Shown in pieces: positions 11,140 through 23,761 of a stretch of DNA of 64,000 nucleotides. Source of the stretch: Ignelater luminosus (lineage: Eukaryota; Arthropoda; Insecta; Coleoptera; Elateridae); the NCBI GenBank assembly GCA_011009095.1, contig VTPC01090904.1, forward strand, positions 29,379-93,378, written 5' to 3'. The notes under the pieces are model-generated. The model saw only the letters and a program-made list of their open reading frames with translations. It made no database searches and had not been told where the DNA came from. How positions within the stretch are numbered: position 1 is the first letter of the stretch; each line of letters begins with the position of its first letter. Position numbers and translations under genes: made by a program.

Positions 11140-11765
11140 ATTTAAATGTATCATATGCTAGCGGACAATTGTGCCGAGTCGGTTTCACTGTATTTTTACC
11201 ATTGGATCGTGGGAGCGGACGTACTCTCTGTATACTCGTCGCCTTTTGCAAAGATTTCGCGGAGGAGAGCGGGTAGAGGGAGCCGCGTGCGATTGATGGT
11301 TCTCTCGGGTACGGATACTTGGATGGCTTCTTCGAAGACTGTCACCACAGTCTGGTGGACAGTGGCTTCGAAGTCTTGGACTCTGTCTAGGGGTGGATCC
11401 TGGGGAAGGTTGTTTTCTACATGAACCTGAAACTCTTCTCAACGGGAGTTGTCCCAGTCACTGATAGTGCAACGAGCGTTCTAAGGAATCTAAACTTGGA
11501 ATAGAGTGTAGTCGGTGATAAGTGACAAATGATCAGAGGTAATAGGAGCGGCAATAAAAACCGGGGTTTTAAAGTGAAGAGTTAGAACGTCGGTGACGAT
11601 GATGTGATCTATAATGGAGCTTCCCAGGTGGGTAAAATATGTAGGACGTTCATTGGAAATCCGGAACAGCAGAAGCCCGAGCAAGCAGTCTGCCTGAAGG
11701 CCATGTTCCGGGAGTTGAAATTGTCCATCACCATGGCTCTCTCTTTAAAATGGATTTGCATTGAA
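11140..11765 (-). pseudogene. LINE endonuclease C-terminal half and linker, degraded
   Basis: This is the apurinic-type endonuclease/phosphatase fold that nicks target DNA. Near 11710-11745 the minus strand reads VMDNFNSRN, the place of the GDFN motif (here DNFN). The open stretch 11684-11490 contains SSIIDHIIVTD and ITSDHLSLITDY, the SDH motif with the terminal catalytic histidine. The linker to 11140 aligns by eye with 33.9-34.25 kb in copy B. The N-terminal half of the endonuclease is absent. Confidence 0.78.
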
Positions 11766-14700
11766 AATAAGTAGGTGAATTTGAGTCAACAAAATTAGAT
11801 AAATGTGATACCTTTGATACCTACTTCATTACTTTATTTAATAATCAGACAGCAAATTATCGTCTCATGCTGAATTATTTTTTTTTAATTTTTCAATTGC
11901 AATTTTCTCATCCAATCTTGAACAAACCCGAGTTTTTGATCCATTTTACCCCATTTGACGGTTTAGACGTATATCACTTTTATGGTTTTAGAAACTTTTT
12001 ATTGAGCTTTACGCCTTTGCACCGACTTGAAATAGTTTTCTGTATTAACACAACAATACTACATAACAAGGAAACAACATATAAGCCTTTTTCACTCTAA
12101 GGTTTCTTAAGGTCGTTAGCAAATATGAGAAAAATTAAGCCACCAATGAAAAAGTCAACAATAAAATCGTGCCTTCTGATCTGGGCTTCAGAGTAATGCG
12201 TGATATTTAGAGCAAAATGATTTGCAAGTTTAAATTAATATTACCAGCATCATCAGCATTCGTTGTTTCAATAATGCTAAACATCAACTTTAAGGGTTTT
12301 TCTCCAACTTTCACAGAAAGCTCGAAATATCTTAAAGCAGATGGTTCTAAAAGTTTTGAGAATTGGAAAGATTGAAGACAGTTGATAAAATATTTTTATA
12401 GCTTACTGTAGTGCTGTTGCTTGCTCCTAATATCCACAAGATTTTGTTGTTTTAATGATCTAACCGTAAGCTGTTGATGATGGCTGACACATGGCAATGA
12501 CGTAGAACCAGAAAGTCTCAGTGTTTTTCTAAGTTGTTATATCTTATCCTGACTGTTCTTTCATTTCTGATGGTGAATCATGTAGAGACAAAGTAAGCAG
12601 AAATTATCTATATTTTTTCTAAAAGGTGGCAACTTCAGATTTTGTCTGTACTATCCCATGACGCTACCGATGCATGAAAGGTTTGGAAAGCCTAATGGTA
12701 TGTTCTGACAAGCATCGTGAACAATCTTCTTCGTTAGTTTTCATATTGCTTCGTATTTGTATCAATGATTGGGGCGCTTGACAACGAATTGTACTATATT
12801 CTACAAAACGAAAAACTGACTTGAAGATCTAAAATCAATTAAAAAGGTAAAACTTAATCCTAAGCACCTAATAAGAACAAAGAAGTTTCATATTTCGTTA
12901 AATTTCCTGTTTGGTTGATATCTATATTCCTTTATTTTATGTTTAGACAATAGTCCTCATCACATTTCAAACGTAAATAAAATAATAAACTGGATTTTGC
13001 GTATTTAATAACGAGTATATTAACGCCTATAGCGTATTGATTACAATAAAATTCAAAGTTTATGTTACATAAGAATTCACTTAATCTTTTTAGAATTCGG
13101 GCAGAAAGCTCATTATAATTAAAACGTAAATCAAAATTTTAAAGATTTACAAATTTTAATATGACTATTAAACAATTATAAATAGAATTCCGTAATAACT
13201 TTATACACAATAAAGATTTTACGGGTTACTTTATAGAAGTTCGCGAAACTGTTATAAAATTTATATATAATTTCAAGACAGAGATAGTTAATTTTGAGAC
13301 TTTATCTGTGATATTTCAGGGGATTCTATGCCGCGATTATCCTTTTAAAGATAACTTATTAGCTTAAATTTTAATTAAATTCATCATTGCAGTTATGAAT
13401 AGGAATTATTATTTGCTATTAATTTTAGGTAAATGTGAGCCTTACGTAAGAAGGATAGTAAGAATTCAATGTATTTTACAATTCTAAACTTAATTAATAT
13501 TAAATCGTCATTAAATTATCATCAAAACAGTTACTTCTGTAATATTATTATCTTGGTATTCAATTTTTGCAATTTGACTAATTTTACACTTTGTTTAGAA
13601 AACAATATCAATAGTCTTACTTTCTAATATTCTACGAAACTGTTTGTCTTTTTTTCATTTCCAAATCAATAGTATTATATATTTTATTATTCAGATTGTC
13701 CTTGAAAACTGTCGACGAAAATGGATAGCAGATTTCGGAAACAAAGTAGGATATTTGTAAATAATCAAAACTTTGTTGCACGTACATCAGCAGTAATGCT
13801 CATACTCAGCAAACCTCATCAGTTCGAAATTAACCATATTGGTACATAAAGCCCCGGAAGGAGAATTAATACAGTTCCGAAATCGTGTCCAAATGTAACA
13901 TCTATTGTGATTAGGAAACCAAGATCTACCGAGGAAATTTTAGCCTTTGTCGTAGTTAACTAAATCTAAATTAACTGAATTTACTTATATTTTGATGTTT
14001 TGGTAATGAAACAGCGCCGAGAAGCCAGCCTTATGTAGTAGTAAAGTTTCATGTTGATCTTTCTACAAACCTTCAGTTTAGAAATTTTTGTTTCTTATTT
14101 TTCACCAAAGAATATACGTTATGAATTTGAAGGTGACTTTTGTGGACACCCTGTATAAAATAAAGTTGCCAGACTAGATCAACTGGCTAACTTTGAGTAT
14201 CACGTTTCTAAGAAAAATGTATACATCTAGATTAAAGATTGTCCAATTTGATGTGGAATACGCTTCATTCATATGTAGAAACATATCGTTCTAGAGAATT
14301 TCGCGTCTGTTCTTAAACCTTTAAGTGTCGGAATTCCCTTTTCATAAATTATTGAAACATCGAACGTGAGTTAATCCGAACTTCCTCTTACATAATAAAA
14401 GCTAAAACATGAATATGACAGCTAGTAGCGCTGACTGCACGTCAACCGTGCCTACTGAACCAATAGTTGCTTATTTCCAATAACATTTTTTATTCAGGAG
14501 GAGTACAAATTCACACCCTTGCACTTCTCTCCCGGTATCAATTCTTCGGTCTTATATAAAAAGTCTTCATGTAAAACTCGTACATTATCCTCATTAATCA
14601 GTTGTTTAACACATACAGCTCTGCAAAAGTTAGTACGGAGATTTCTTCTAAAAAAATTAGATTTAGTGTACGTGCGATAAAGTGCTGCAGAGGCCACTTT

Positions 14701-15072
14701 TTCGAAAGAACGAAAGAGAGTTCAGGAAAAGTCTTTACCGCAAATGTTAAGTACAGATTTTCCTCTACGGCGGTAAGTGAGCTTATGACTGGATTTATTT
14801 TTAATAAAACACAAACAGTGAATTTGCTGGTTTTGTATATTCAATGCACCACAGAATCTAATAATAATAAATTATTATTATACACTTTGAGTAGCATAAC
14901 TGGCACAAACAAAACTGAGCCACACTGAATGGACGTAAGCTCAAACCTGAGATCAGGAAGAAATCTTTTAGACTTGGGATTGAATTCAAGGGGACCATAT
15001 GATCTTAGTGGTGCTCAAATCGAAACTACAATAAATTACAATTTCTTATTTAACCGCACTCGTGTTTAAAAC
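11766..15072. other. AT-rich DNA; one isolated transposon-like end
   Basis: No recognisable gene. At about 14135-14160, TTTTGTGGACACCCTGTATA resembles the terminal repeat of Tc1/mariner-type elements, but no partner end was found. Short ORFs (11867-12100, 14494-14697) look random. Confidence 0.5.
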
Positions 15073-15096
15073 GCTACTTACCGTAGAGCTCTGCAC

Positions 15097-15335
15097 AGGC
15101 CCAAAATCTACAGGTCCGGCCCAACTAGGAATAATCTTGATGCGGCCAAAAAAAACACGGCAACTTCTTGATCAGCCCAAAAAGCTCGACAGGCCCGTGC
15201 GGCCTAAACGGCACGGAAGCCCAAACGGCCCGACAGGGTCAAATGAACCAACAGGTCCAAACGGTCTAACAGACTCCAATTTCCCGTTAGGCAACGGTGC
15301 GACTGAAACGAACAGCCCGATTGATCCAACGTAGG
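15097..15335. repeat. Short-period GC-rich degenerate repeat
   Basis: Degenerate copies of a motif like CCCAAACGGCCCGACAGG recur with a period of about 9 or 18 bp. In one frame this gives a Gly-Pro-Asn-rich, collagen-like string, which is a by-product of the repeat, not evidence of a gene. Confidence 0.55.
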
Positions 15336-15404
15336 TCCGAAAAAAACAATATATTTTAAAAGTGAGCCCCGGCCTTGCCTAAATTCGAGCTGCGCAAAGA
15401 CCCA

Positions 15405-15690
15405 ACCAAGGAACCTGACCTGTCTGGGTCGCAGTACGAAAGTCCTCTTCCTCGGTTAGGTTCAAAATAATGCTTATCCGCGGCAGTACAAAAATTACGC
15501 TTGTCCGAGTCAGTATGAGAAAGATCTCAGTCTAGTGCAATACGAGAATACTCCGCTTTTGGTTCAGTATGAAAATAATGTTTGTTTGAATCAGCACGAG
15601 AATAACACCTGTCCAAGACAGTACGACAATTCTCTGGTGCGGTTCAGTACGAATACAGTCCGCTTCAGATCAAAAAAGCCCGACCGCCTC
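15405..15690. repeat. 27-bp minisatellite
   Basis: The anchor CAGTAYGARAAT recurs at 15484, 15511, 15538, 15565, 15592, 15619 and 15645, spacing 27 (once 26) bp; weaker units sit before it (15432, 15459) and after it (15666). The unit approximates CAGTACGAGAATAACGCT plus TGTCCGGGT. About ten diverged copies. Confidence 0.88.
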
Positions 15691-15822
15691 AATCAACTCG
15701 ACTGAAACAGACCTGAACAGCCCTAAAAACCGGATGCGACAGATTTTTAAAATGATGCCCGTCCCAACTCGAACCCAAACTAAGAAACTCGAACCGTGCA
15801 AGCCTCTAAGTAGCTACTTACC

Positions 15823-16490
15823 ATAATCGTCGTAAAAAAAATAATTTTCACTCGCATGAACTCAGACCTTCGAAAACACTGATCACAAAATGAAAAATTT
15901 CCAGAAGTACTTTTCAGCCCACATGATATCGAAAAACATTACGTTAGGCAAAGGAAATCACAATTATAGGTTTCACGTAATCTTACAACTACTAAGACCC
16001 CGAATGATTCTCCAAGAGTTAAGTGAATGAAGATGTTCTATTTTGTCAAATATTACATCCAAATTAATAAATGTAATTTGGTGAGTGTTAGAAGAATGGC
16101 CAATTATTCGATTCACTAAAACTTAGCATGATGAGTTGAAAACAAATCATTAGTAAATACAATAGAATGAAATAGCTTATCCCTCTCATGGAATTCTATA
16201 GAAAACAAATGTCATGGAAATACGTCCTGTAATCATAAATGAATTCTATGTTATTGGACCATTAAAAATGTCTGATGAGCTAGATTGGTGTACTTACGTT
16301 ATTTTATGAATGGTTTAAATTTTCTTTTATCAAGTCTAGCACTTCATATGTACGTACGTTAAGTCGTGATATTATCGTAAGGCTGACGATGAGTACCTGA
16401 TTTGATAAGCAAACAGTAAATACTACAAAACTTGCTTTTAGGAATATACCTTAGTTAAATGAAATAAACTTAGGATGCTAACCGGAGTCT
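15823..16490. other. AT-rich DNA, nothing recognised
   Basis: No ORF, repeat or transposon motif of note. Confidence 0.5.
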
Positions 16491-16559
16491 CTGAGAGACC
16501 ATAGAAATGCAATTTTAGCAATAATTTTTTAAAAAATGCGGAAGTCTCAAAACAGTGTT

Positions 16560-16960
16560 CCTATGAGGTGGACTAGTTCAAAAAACCCAAGAGATTCCTT
16601 TTATTCAGGAGTCCTCATATTAAGATTCCGAAAGGGCCCTTATGTTTGGTCAGAAGCCCAGGGAAGGGGACTATCCACTTGAGGGTTGCAATGTGGGGGT
16701 CCCTGAGTTCGTCAGGAACCTGGACCATCCACCATGTTACGATCGCGAGAGAGCCCCCGTGTTTGGCAGGCGTTCCAGGGGGACCCTCATGCTAGAATTA
16801 CAAACGGGCCCACGTGTTCGCTCAGCAGTCTCGAAGAACACGCTATAGTTTGTCTAAAAGTTTCGAGGAGGGTTTCCATATCCAGATGATATAACAAAGA
16901 GGACTCTTCCCCTGTTTCGGTTAAGAATCCCCAAGGGCTCCCAAGGCCAGTTTGACCCGC
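16560..16960. repeat. Degenerate 52-60 bp minisatellite with GGGYCC cores
   Basis: Units start near 16635 (GGGCCCTTATGTTTGGTCAG), 16695 (GGGGGTCCCTGAGTTCGTCAG), 16754 (GAGCCCCCGTGTTTGGCAG) and 16806 (GGGCCCACGTGTTCGCTCAG). Each of the first three carries a downstream GGACYATCCAC-like or GGACCCTCATG segment. Weaker units lie on both sides. The 68-codon ORF at 16642-16848 is an incidental product of the repeat. Confidence 0.7.
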
Positions 16961-17690
16961 AATGGAGCTAGTTCTGAAATTCAAGGTGGCTGGTTTGCAG
17001 CCTGAAGTAGCAACACATGGGCTTCCGCTGAAAGGTCACTGCCTACTAGATCAATCTTTAACGTTGTAGTGGACTACTAGTAAACGATAATTTACCTTGT
17101 TGATTATCTACGTAATTAACATTTTAGGCAATAAATTTGCATAGATTATATTTATTTCAACATACTCCGTAGATGAATATAACATATAGAATGTGCAGCG
17201 CCTTTTGATAATCTTCCTTTAATATTTCTTTACATAGATAATTACAAGCAGATAGGATCATTAAAACAGTTTTTGTGCAACGTAAAATATGGAGATTTGA
17301 TGAGATTCCTTTAGGACCCTAGCGGAACAAGATATATGTTAATACCCTAAGGTATGCTCTATCAATTTACAATAACATATTTTTGAATACACAGATTTTT
17401 ATACCCGTGTGGACATATGACATCTTGCCATATGCCAGTAAGAGTATTTACACATCATCCAGCAACTCTAAAATAAAGTACTAAGGAACATTGTCAATGC
17501 TCCTTGGTACTGCAAAAACAGAGATATTCAGAGAGACCTGGAAATGGACACTGTTAATAAGACCAATAAAAAATTTACTAAGAGTCATGAACAACGACTT
17601 CTTTAGCACGTCAATCCATCTTCCACCTCGAGAGGTAGATGCCTCTAGGCAGGTTTCTCAAGACAAGTCTACGAACTCAGCCTCTTTCAT
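16961..17690. other. Mixed AT-rich DNA, nothing recognised
   Basis: Only short ORFs. The part after about 17490 may be the 3' untranslated tail of the LINE that follows, but no motif proves this. Confidence 0.4.
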
Positions 17691-19560
17691 GGCAGTTGAA
17701 CTGGAGATTGTCCTTCCTTGTAGTCCTCCTCCGCCCTCTTGGACTTAAGCTCACCATACCATCTTAGCTGGCTATCTTTTATCATTTCGTCCAATCTCAT
17801 CTTTATCGTGGTGTTCTGAACTCTATTACGACAGGTTTTACCTGGCACCTTCCTCAGGTACTTGAAGAGTCTTCCTGTACTTTGCTATCAAGGTCTAGGT
17901 CTCGCTGGAGTAGCACAACGTAGAAACAAACACACCTTTATATACTGCCAGTTTTGTAATATCAGTTACCTCTCTTTTTCCTAGAAATTTTCTGTTCATG
18001 GCATAAAATAATTTAGTTGCTAAAGCTATCCTGTCATTAAGTTCCTTTCGTATCTTTCCATCCTGGCTAATATGCGCTTCTATGTACTTAAAGTGCTCTA
18101 ACTCTTCTGCATTGTCTTCCCCGAGCGTAATATGGTGCCTCGAAACAACTATGCTTTTTGTCTTTGAAATGCTTATTTTCAATTATCTCATACGGAGCTT
18201 TTCTTCTTCCCATATGTTCATATTAAATTGGAGTTTTTTCAGTGAATCAGCAAGAAATACCACGTCATCAGCAAAGGCTAATGAGGAAAGCTTGACTGGT
18301 GGTAGTCTCCAGTTGTCAACCATCAGGCTTTTGCATCTTCTCTCACAGTCTTTGATGACACTATCCCTTACTATAATAAATAGTAGTGGGCTCAGCACAT
18401 CTCCTTGTCAGAACAACAGTTCGACGTCTTCATGTAGCTTCGACAATCTTTATAAAAACTCTTTATTCTGACTATTAATGTCTCATTGAGATCTCTAAAT
18501 AACATTCCATGGTACACTATCAAATCCCTTTTCTAAACCTATGAAGCAGAGGTAGAGCTTTTTTTCGTAATCAATACTCTTTTGAATCATATGCCGCAAA
18601 GTAGAGATTATATCCTGGGTGCTATAGCTTGGTCTGTAACCACACTGCGGCTCAGCCGGAGTATTTCTTACCTGTTCCCTTAGTTTCTTTTCAAGGATCC
18701 AACTATACAACTTTCCTGGAACACTTAATAAAGATATTCCTCTGTGATTGGTACATTCTCCGTTATCACCTTTCTTGAACAACGGGATTGTCACAAAAAT
18801 CTTCCAGTCCTTGGGCATCTTTCTAATTTATCAAGTTCATAACTTCCAAAAGCACTTTCTTCCTTTTTATATTTAAGTACTTCACAACTTCAGGAGCGAT
18901 GCAATCCCTTCCCGCCTCCTTTCCTAATTTTAAGTCCTTCATAGCAAACTCAAGCTTCTTTATTGTTATCCCTGTTTCCTTTGTGGAGCCGCCATTTTCT
19001 GATATGTCTTCTTCCACTCGAGTTCCTTCTAATAGTTCACTGAAGTGCTTTCTTCATCTTTCCGTTATTCTGTTCTCTTCTGTCAATAGTCTCCCTTCCT
19101 TATCTTTTAGAAACTTGAGTGGATACTCTGCTTGCTTTTCCTAAATATATGGGGCCTGATTTTCTAGTTTTTTCCATATATTATTGCTGCGCTATACACT
19201 TTCGGTTATGCGTTCTTCCTTAGCTCTTTATAATGTACTGACTCTGCCTCCGCCTAGGAAGACTGATTTCCTTCCTTACCATACCATACATGATAATATT
19301 CAGTTTAATCTTGGTTCTTCGTGTCGTCTTTAGTTTCCCCCCTCTTCAAACCATTTTGTTATTTACATTCATTCTAGGTTTTAATTAGTCTTTTTCTATA
19401 ATCATTCGTTTTTACATCATTCGTTTTATCTTGATTTTTAGAGACTTACCTTTAAGGTCTAGCTCTACTGCATATGTTATTCACTCTGATTATTATGTCT
19501 ACTCTGTTTAACTTTTCTATTTCTAATTTATTCTGAGGATTTAGTGCAATAAACAAAAAG
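17690..19560 (-). mobile_element. RTE-type LINE fragment, copy 1 (5' truncated)
   Basis: The minus strand carries the endonuclease-RT linker and reverse transcriptase of an RTE-clade LINE. The endonuclease domain is absent, so the element is 5' truncated near 19.56 kb, as is usual for LINE insertions. The 3' boundary near 17.7 kb is approximate. Confidence 0.82.
17895..19160 (-). pseudogene. RTE-clade reverse transcriptase, degraded
   Basis: From high to low coordinate the frames give a linker with VEEDISENGGSTKETG and LEFAMKDLKLGKEAG (19017-18823), then MPKDWKIFVTIPLFKKGDN and NHRGISLLSVPGKLYSWILE (18818-18700), the fingers/palm of RTE elements. The first catalytic box reads CFIGLEKGFDSVPW (about 18520-18560), where families normally have an aspartate in place of the first Gly (FIDLEKAFD). 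The second box, LAFADDVVFLAD (about 18260-18295), keeps both aspartates. LSPLLFIIV precedes it. The thumb/connection includes LEHFKYIEAHIS (about 18060-18100). At least three frameshifts and several stops. Confidence 0.85.
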
Positions 19561-22500
19561 GAAAGAAGACTTATTCCGTTTTGTTTCACTTTTTTCTTTT
19601 TGTTAGATTTTCTTATTTGAGAAATCTTATTCTGATATGGTCTTCTTATCTTCTCAGGACGATAACCTTACTCTTTTAACCATTTATTGCATTTCTCAAA
19701 TATTACTGTTTTATGATATGGTTTAAACCAGCCCATTATCTTGAAAAATCTTAGTCTTACGTCTTCCACCTTTTTTAGTTGAACTGATTCTTCATATACG
19801 TGTTCTAGAATAAAATAAATTTGAAAAGTTAAGAGTTTTCACCTTCCATTTGATTTTTTATGTATTATTTAGAGAACTTGCTTGAGGTTTTTCAGTTATA
19901 GATGTTTTTTATTCTCGACTGTATCATAATAATATTGCTACCAACAGAAAAATAGATCTTTAAATCTATTAGGGCTAATGGTATTAGGATCAATATAAAT
20001 ATTCATGTAGTCAGTAATAATCTCATACCTAAAATGTCATACTTTTCTGCATAGTTGCTAATTTAATTTAATTAATGATTTTAGAGATAGTTGTGGTGGT
20101 TAACTAGTATCTCGCTGAAAATGTTAAACCAATTAAAACTTTCAGAAATAAATTTAAAATGCCTTTTCCCCATTTTCTTCTAAAATTGGTTGCCTTTTGT
20201 ATGCGTACATTCTGACTACTAAAATTAAGTAAAGAACAAGACAATCTTCTTCCAAACACATCCTTATGGAAAAACACCGTTTATAATGTATTTATTATTA
20301 GAAATGAATATTTAAATTACACATTTGTTTCCCTTTTTACTTTCTCGATAAACTGTTTTTTTCCTCGCATCTAAAGTTACTCTTTTTGTAATTTCATCAC
20401 ACCCGCATAGTGTATATATACGAAAATCAATTTACGAATTCAATAAAGCGCCATCGCCAGAAGGCCTACTCCCCATACGGAAACGAGTAAGCATAAATGC
20501 TCAGGTGTTCGTTCTTATTCCCAAAGCAGAATACTATATACAGAAGAGGAGTTGGCAAATCAGTAGCATAACAAAGAATCGCCAACAGCAGAAGTGTAGT
20601 AGGTGTGTAGGACGCGTTTCCTTCCGGGAAACGCCAACGTCGACAGATCGTGCGGTGCATAATATGTATGTGCGAGAGCTAAGTATTGATGAAGTCGTAC
20701 AACAGTCGCCATACGAGCATGACATTTATGGGTCGTTTTACGAACTTGCATGTTCTCACATGGCTGTTGTACAAGACCATGAAAAGGTTGCATTGTAAAA
20801 TACAACCTCTTCACTTGTAAAACACCCCGCTAAACGATGTGCTCGAATCTTTATGCGGCCACTGGCTTTGTTGCGTACCTAATACCATTGTTTTGGTTCT
20901 GAATCGGCTATTGTTTTACTTATTTTATACGAGACCATGCTAAGCTAACTACTTCACGGTGCTGTGTATACATAAACTAGACGACCGCATTGCTTCTTAT
21001 TACACTTTATACTAACCATTAGTAAGAAGAAGAAAACTTCGTGATCAATCGCTCAGATAAAACATTCCGCCAACAACTTGAATCTGGAATTTTAATTCGA
21101 TATTCATTAGTTGAAGTAGTTAATCGATATAAGAAAATAATTTATTGCTATAATAACAAGGAATTAAACTAATCAAAATTATAAATTTATTTTTGTCTGC
21201 AAATTAAACTTGTTTGTTTGTCATAGTATTAATAGCAAAATATTAACCATATATGGAACAGAGCGTGCGAAAGGTATTTTATAATTATAAAGGTTGCTTT
21301 TGATGTTAGAAGCGTTCTTAACTTATTCTTATTTAATTCTCGCCAAGTGCATACATACACGTCGAGTTTATTTATGATTTTTTTTTATTATCTTGCTTTA
21401 CATTACTCTTAATCTAATTGTAGTTAGTCCTGTAATTTACTTTAACAAGATTTAATGAAGTTCTTTGACATGTATGTATGATGCTGATGAAAAGCAAGAT
21501 TCTGCATTTACTAATTAAATTAATAACAGCCGGAATTAAACCTGTTCGTCGCCTCTTTACACTGTCGCCAGCATGGGATATTATGTTGTCGCCTTCGCCA
21601 ATTAAACTTAATTCAAAAAATTTAAATTGAGCTTTTGAGGTTTTCTAGTCTGTATGGAGTTTTCGAATTTTTAGCACAACCAGAAAATTCCCCAATGTTT
21701 TATAAGGAGTAATGTACAGATTACACATGCAAGAATGTAACGAGTTACCTACCTGCATAAATTTCACTTAAACTCTTTTAGCTTTTAGCTTAGCTGTTCC
21801 TGAGTTGTTAAGTAAATTCCAAAGCATTATAGCAAGTTAGCACATTCATTACATAGTATAGTGATAAGAACTCCATAGAACAATTATTTTGTTCTTATGG
21901 TACTATATCAAACATGTAAAACAAAGAAAATGATTGAAATGTACCAAACCAGAAAATTTTGTAAAACTGACCACTGAAGTAGAAAGAATTGCTAAGCTGT
22001 CAATTGGTCATCATCATTAACATTGGTTAACGCATTCACAAGATTAATAAGAGGTTCTGTATAAAACTGGCTTAAAGTTAATGGTAAAAAGTTAAACACA
22101 TGGGAAGAACGAAAGCAAACTAAGTATCATAGACCGTTTTAAACGTGGAATGTTATTTTCCGAATTTATTATTTTTCAAAACCAGACAGTTACAAAATTC
22201 TGAGTTTATTATTCAGTATATTTATGAAAAAAATGTCTTACTGAGAAAACCACCATTTCTAATTTCCAAAACAGATCGTGTGTTTTTAATTTTTGAAGGC
22301 ATTACTGAGTCAGTTAATATATCGATTCTTTTGCATGCCTAGTTAGAAAGATGCCATATAATCGCCGTTTAAGAAAGGCAATTAAGTTAATTCTGCACAT
22401 GAGTATTTCAAAATTGATCGTGATGTGGTCAAACCAACAGAAATCAAAGAGACCAAACAACTTATTCATTGTTGTAATCCTGCTGCTAGGCTAATAACTG

Positions 22501-23582
22501 ATCAAATATGTTTTAGATAGAAACCGAATGATCGTATTTCTTATACGCATCCAGAATCATCAGCAACTAACAAGAAAGGAAACAAATTTGACAGTGTCTA
22601 CTGATAAAAAAGAAACTTTAACAAATCAGCCTGTTATTGGTCGTACAATGTCAAGGAATGCTATCAGATCAGATTAACTGTCTTTAAACTAAGCAGCCTT
22701 TGATCACTTTGATTTCAGTACAGAATTGAATTGAAATCTTAAAATTGATGCTTTTGCAGATTCAGGGTCAGTAGCAGCTTTAAGTGATAGAAATTCTCTA
22801 CCAGATAATACAGAAAATAATTCACGGCAAAAATGAAGTTTTAAAGTTATTAGAAGTATAGTGACTCTATTAAGCTGGATATCATCTAGAATTGCTATAT
22901 GTAAAGATCTTCCTGTTCCTTTGATATTAAGAACAATTGCCAATTTGTAGTACACGTAAGAATAATTCATGAACCAGATGGGTAGCATTTGCATTGTTAT
23001 TCCGTGTACTATGCAGAACTATTTAATTTTCCAGTTGTTGGATACGTTCTGAAAGTATACTGTAAAAACAAATTTAGATTTTTGGCAAAAGATTTTACTT
23101 ACTAACTCGTAAAAGAATCAAAATATTTGTTTCTATTGACGATAATAAACCGGAAGAATTTCCTGATTTTTAAATAAAGATAAATTTGAAACACCATAAA
23201 CCAATTTGAAGCAAATCTTGTCGTTGAACAGAACCAGAAAGAAAATTTTTGAAAACAGCTGTAGAAGAATGGTTACAAAAAAGACGGTTTTTGTGGAATT
23301 TCCAAATTTGGTTATGTAGCACCAACCGTTTTACCCAACTACCCCTTATGCTGTGACAAATTATTCGAAAACTACCCAATTAGGATTGGATATCGGCAAA
23401 CAATTGATAGAATGGATGACATAGTTTTACACATAGTATAACTAAAATACAAGTTTTGCTTATCAATTTCAAAATTCAAGAAAAGGATGTTCCTGGAGCA
23501 GCAGTTGTTACTCTTATTCTTTTAGGTAAGGATTAGATTAGCAGGTAGGTCATCAACAATATCGCAAATCATCAAAGCAACA
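19561..23582. other. AT-rich DNA with one GC-richer island (about 20.44-20.83 kb)
   Basis: Most of this stretch shows no gene or repeat. At 20440-20830 the base composition rises, with overlapping ORFs of 60-97 codons on both strands and a TATATATACG motif just before it (about 20412); none of the ORFs is recognised. Between 22.1 and 23.4 kb the plus strand has loosely coding-like pieces with many stops that may be an old unidentified transposon. Confidence 0.35.
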
Positions 23583-23611
23583 CGAGGATAATTTGAAAAG
23601 TTCTTGGAATG
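23583..23611 (+). repeat. Left terminal inverted repeat of second mariner
   Basis: Begins CGAGGATAATTTGAAAAGTT. It is matched in reverse complement at 24717-24745 with 28 of 29 identities. Confidence 0.93.
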
Positions 23612-23761
23612 ACCTATACGCCGTGCTAGTAGTGTCAAGTTATTAATGTCATCTTAACATTTTATCTATCAACAGACATCTGCCAAAAATTCATTTTATT
23701 GTATTAATTCATTCTATGTGAAAAAAGTGCTCGCAAAGGAAGCCAAACGTGTGTTGTCAAA

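Larger units (their letters stand above)
9737..11765 (-). mobile_element. jockey-like LINE, copy A
   Basis: The minus-strand order is endonuclease (11.76-11.49 kb), linker (11.45-11.14 kb), an unrelated AT-rich stretch (11.14-10.77 kb), then reverse transcriptase (10.77-9.82 kb) and a 3' tail. The 3' end near 9737 shares the segment around AAACCCTAGTRAGAAC with copy B at 32.65 kb. Linker and RT C-terminal DNA are also alignable with copy B. It abuts the Gypsy gag remnant. The promoter-proximal 5' part is missing. Confidence 0.8.
15073..15822. mobile_element. hAT-like non-autonomous element with internal minisatellites
   Basis: A 10-bp direct repeat GCTACTTACC (15073-15082 and 15813-15822) flanks a block whose ends form short imperfect inverted repeats: TAGAGCTCTGCAC (15084-15096) against the complement of GTGCAAGCCTCTA (15796-15808). 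A TAGAG-type end and a roughly 8-bp target duplication fit hAT elements, which gives the call. Four to seven extra bases at the right edge spoil a perfect boundary. The interior has no transposase; it consists of short-period GC-rich repeats followed by a 27-bp tandem repeat. It is much richer in GC than its surroundings. Confidence 0.6.

Noticed and set aside
15062..15334. Collagen-like Gly-Pro-Asn ORF
   Set aside because: It is a translation of short-period DNA repeats inside the hAT-like element; it has no start context or conserved domain.
16642..16848. 68-codon plus-strand ORF
   Set aside because: It lies wholly within the 52-60 bp minisatellite and repeats with it.
22100..23420. Possible old gene with pieces such as FPKTDRVFLI and LITDQICFR
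   Set aside because: Fragments are short, in several frames with many stops, and match no family I can name with confidence.
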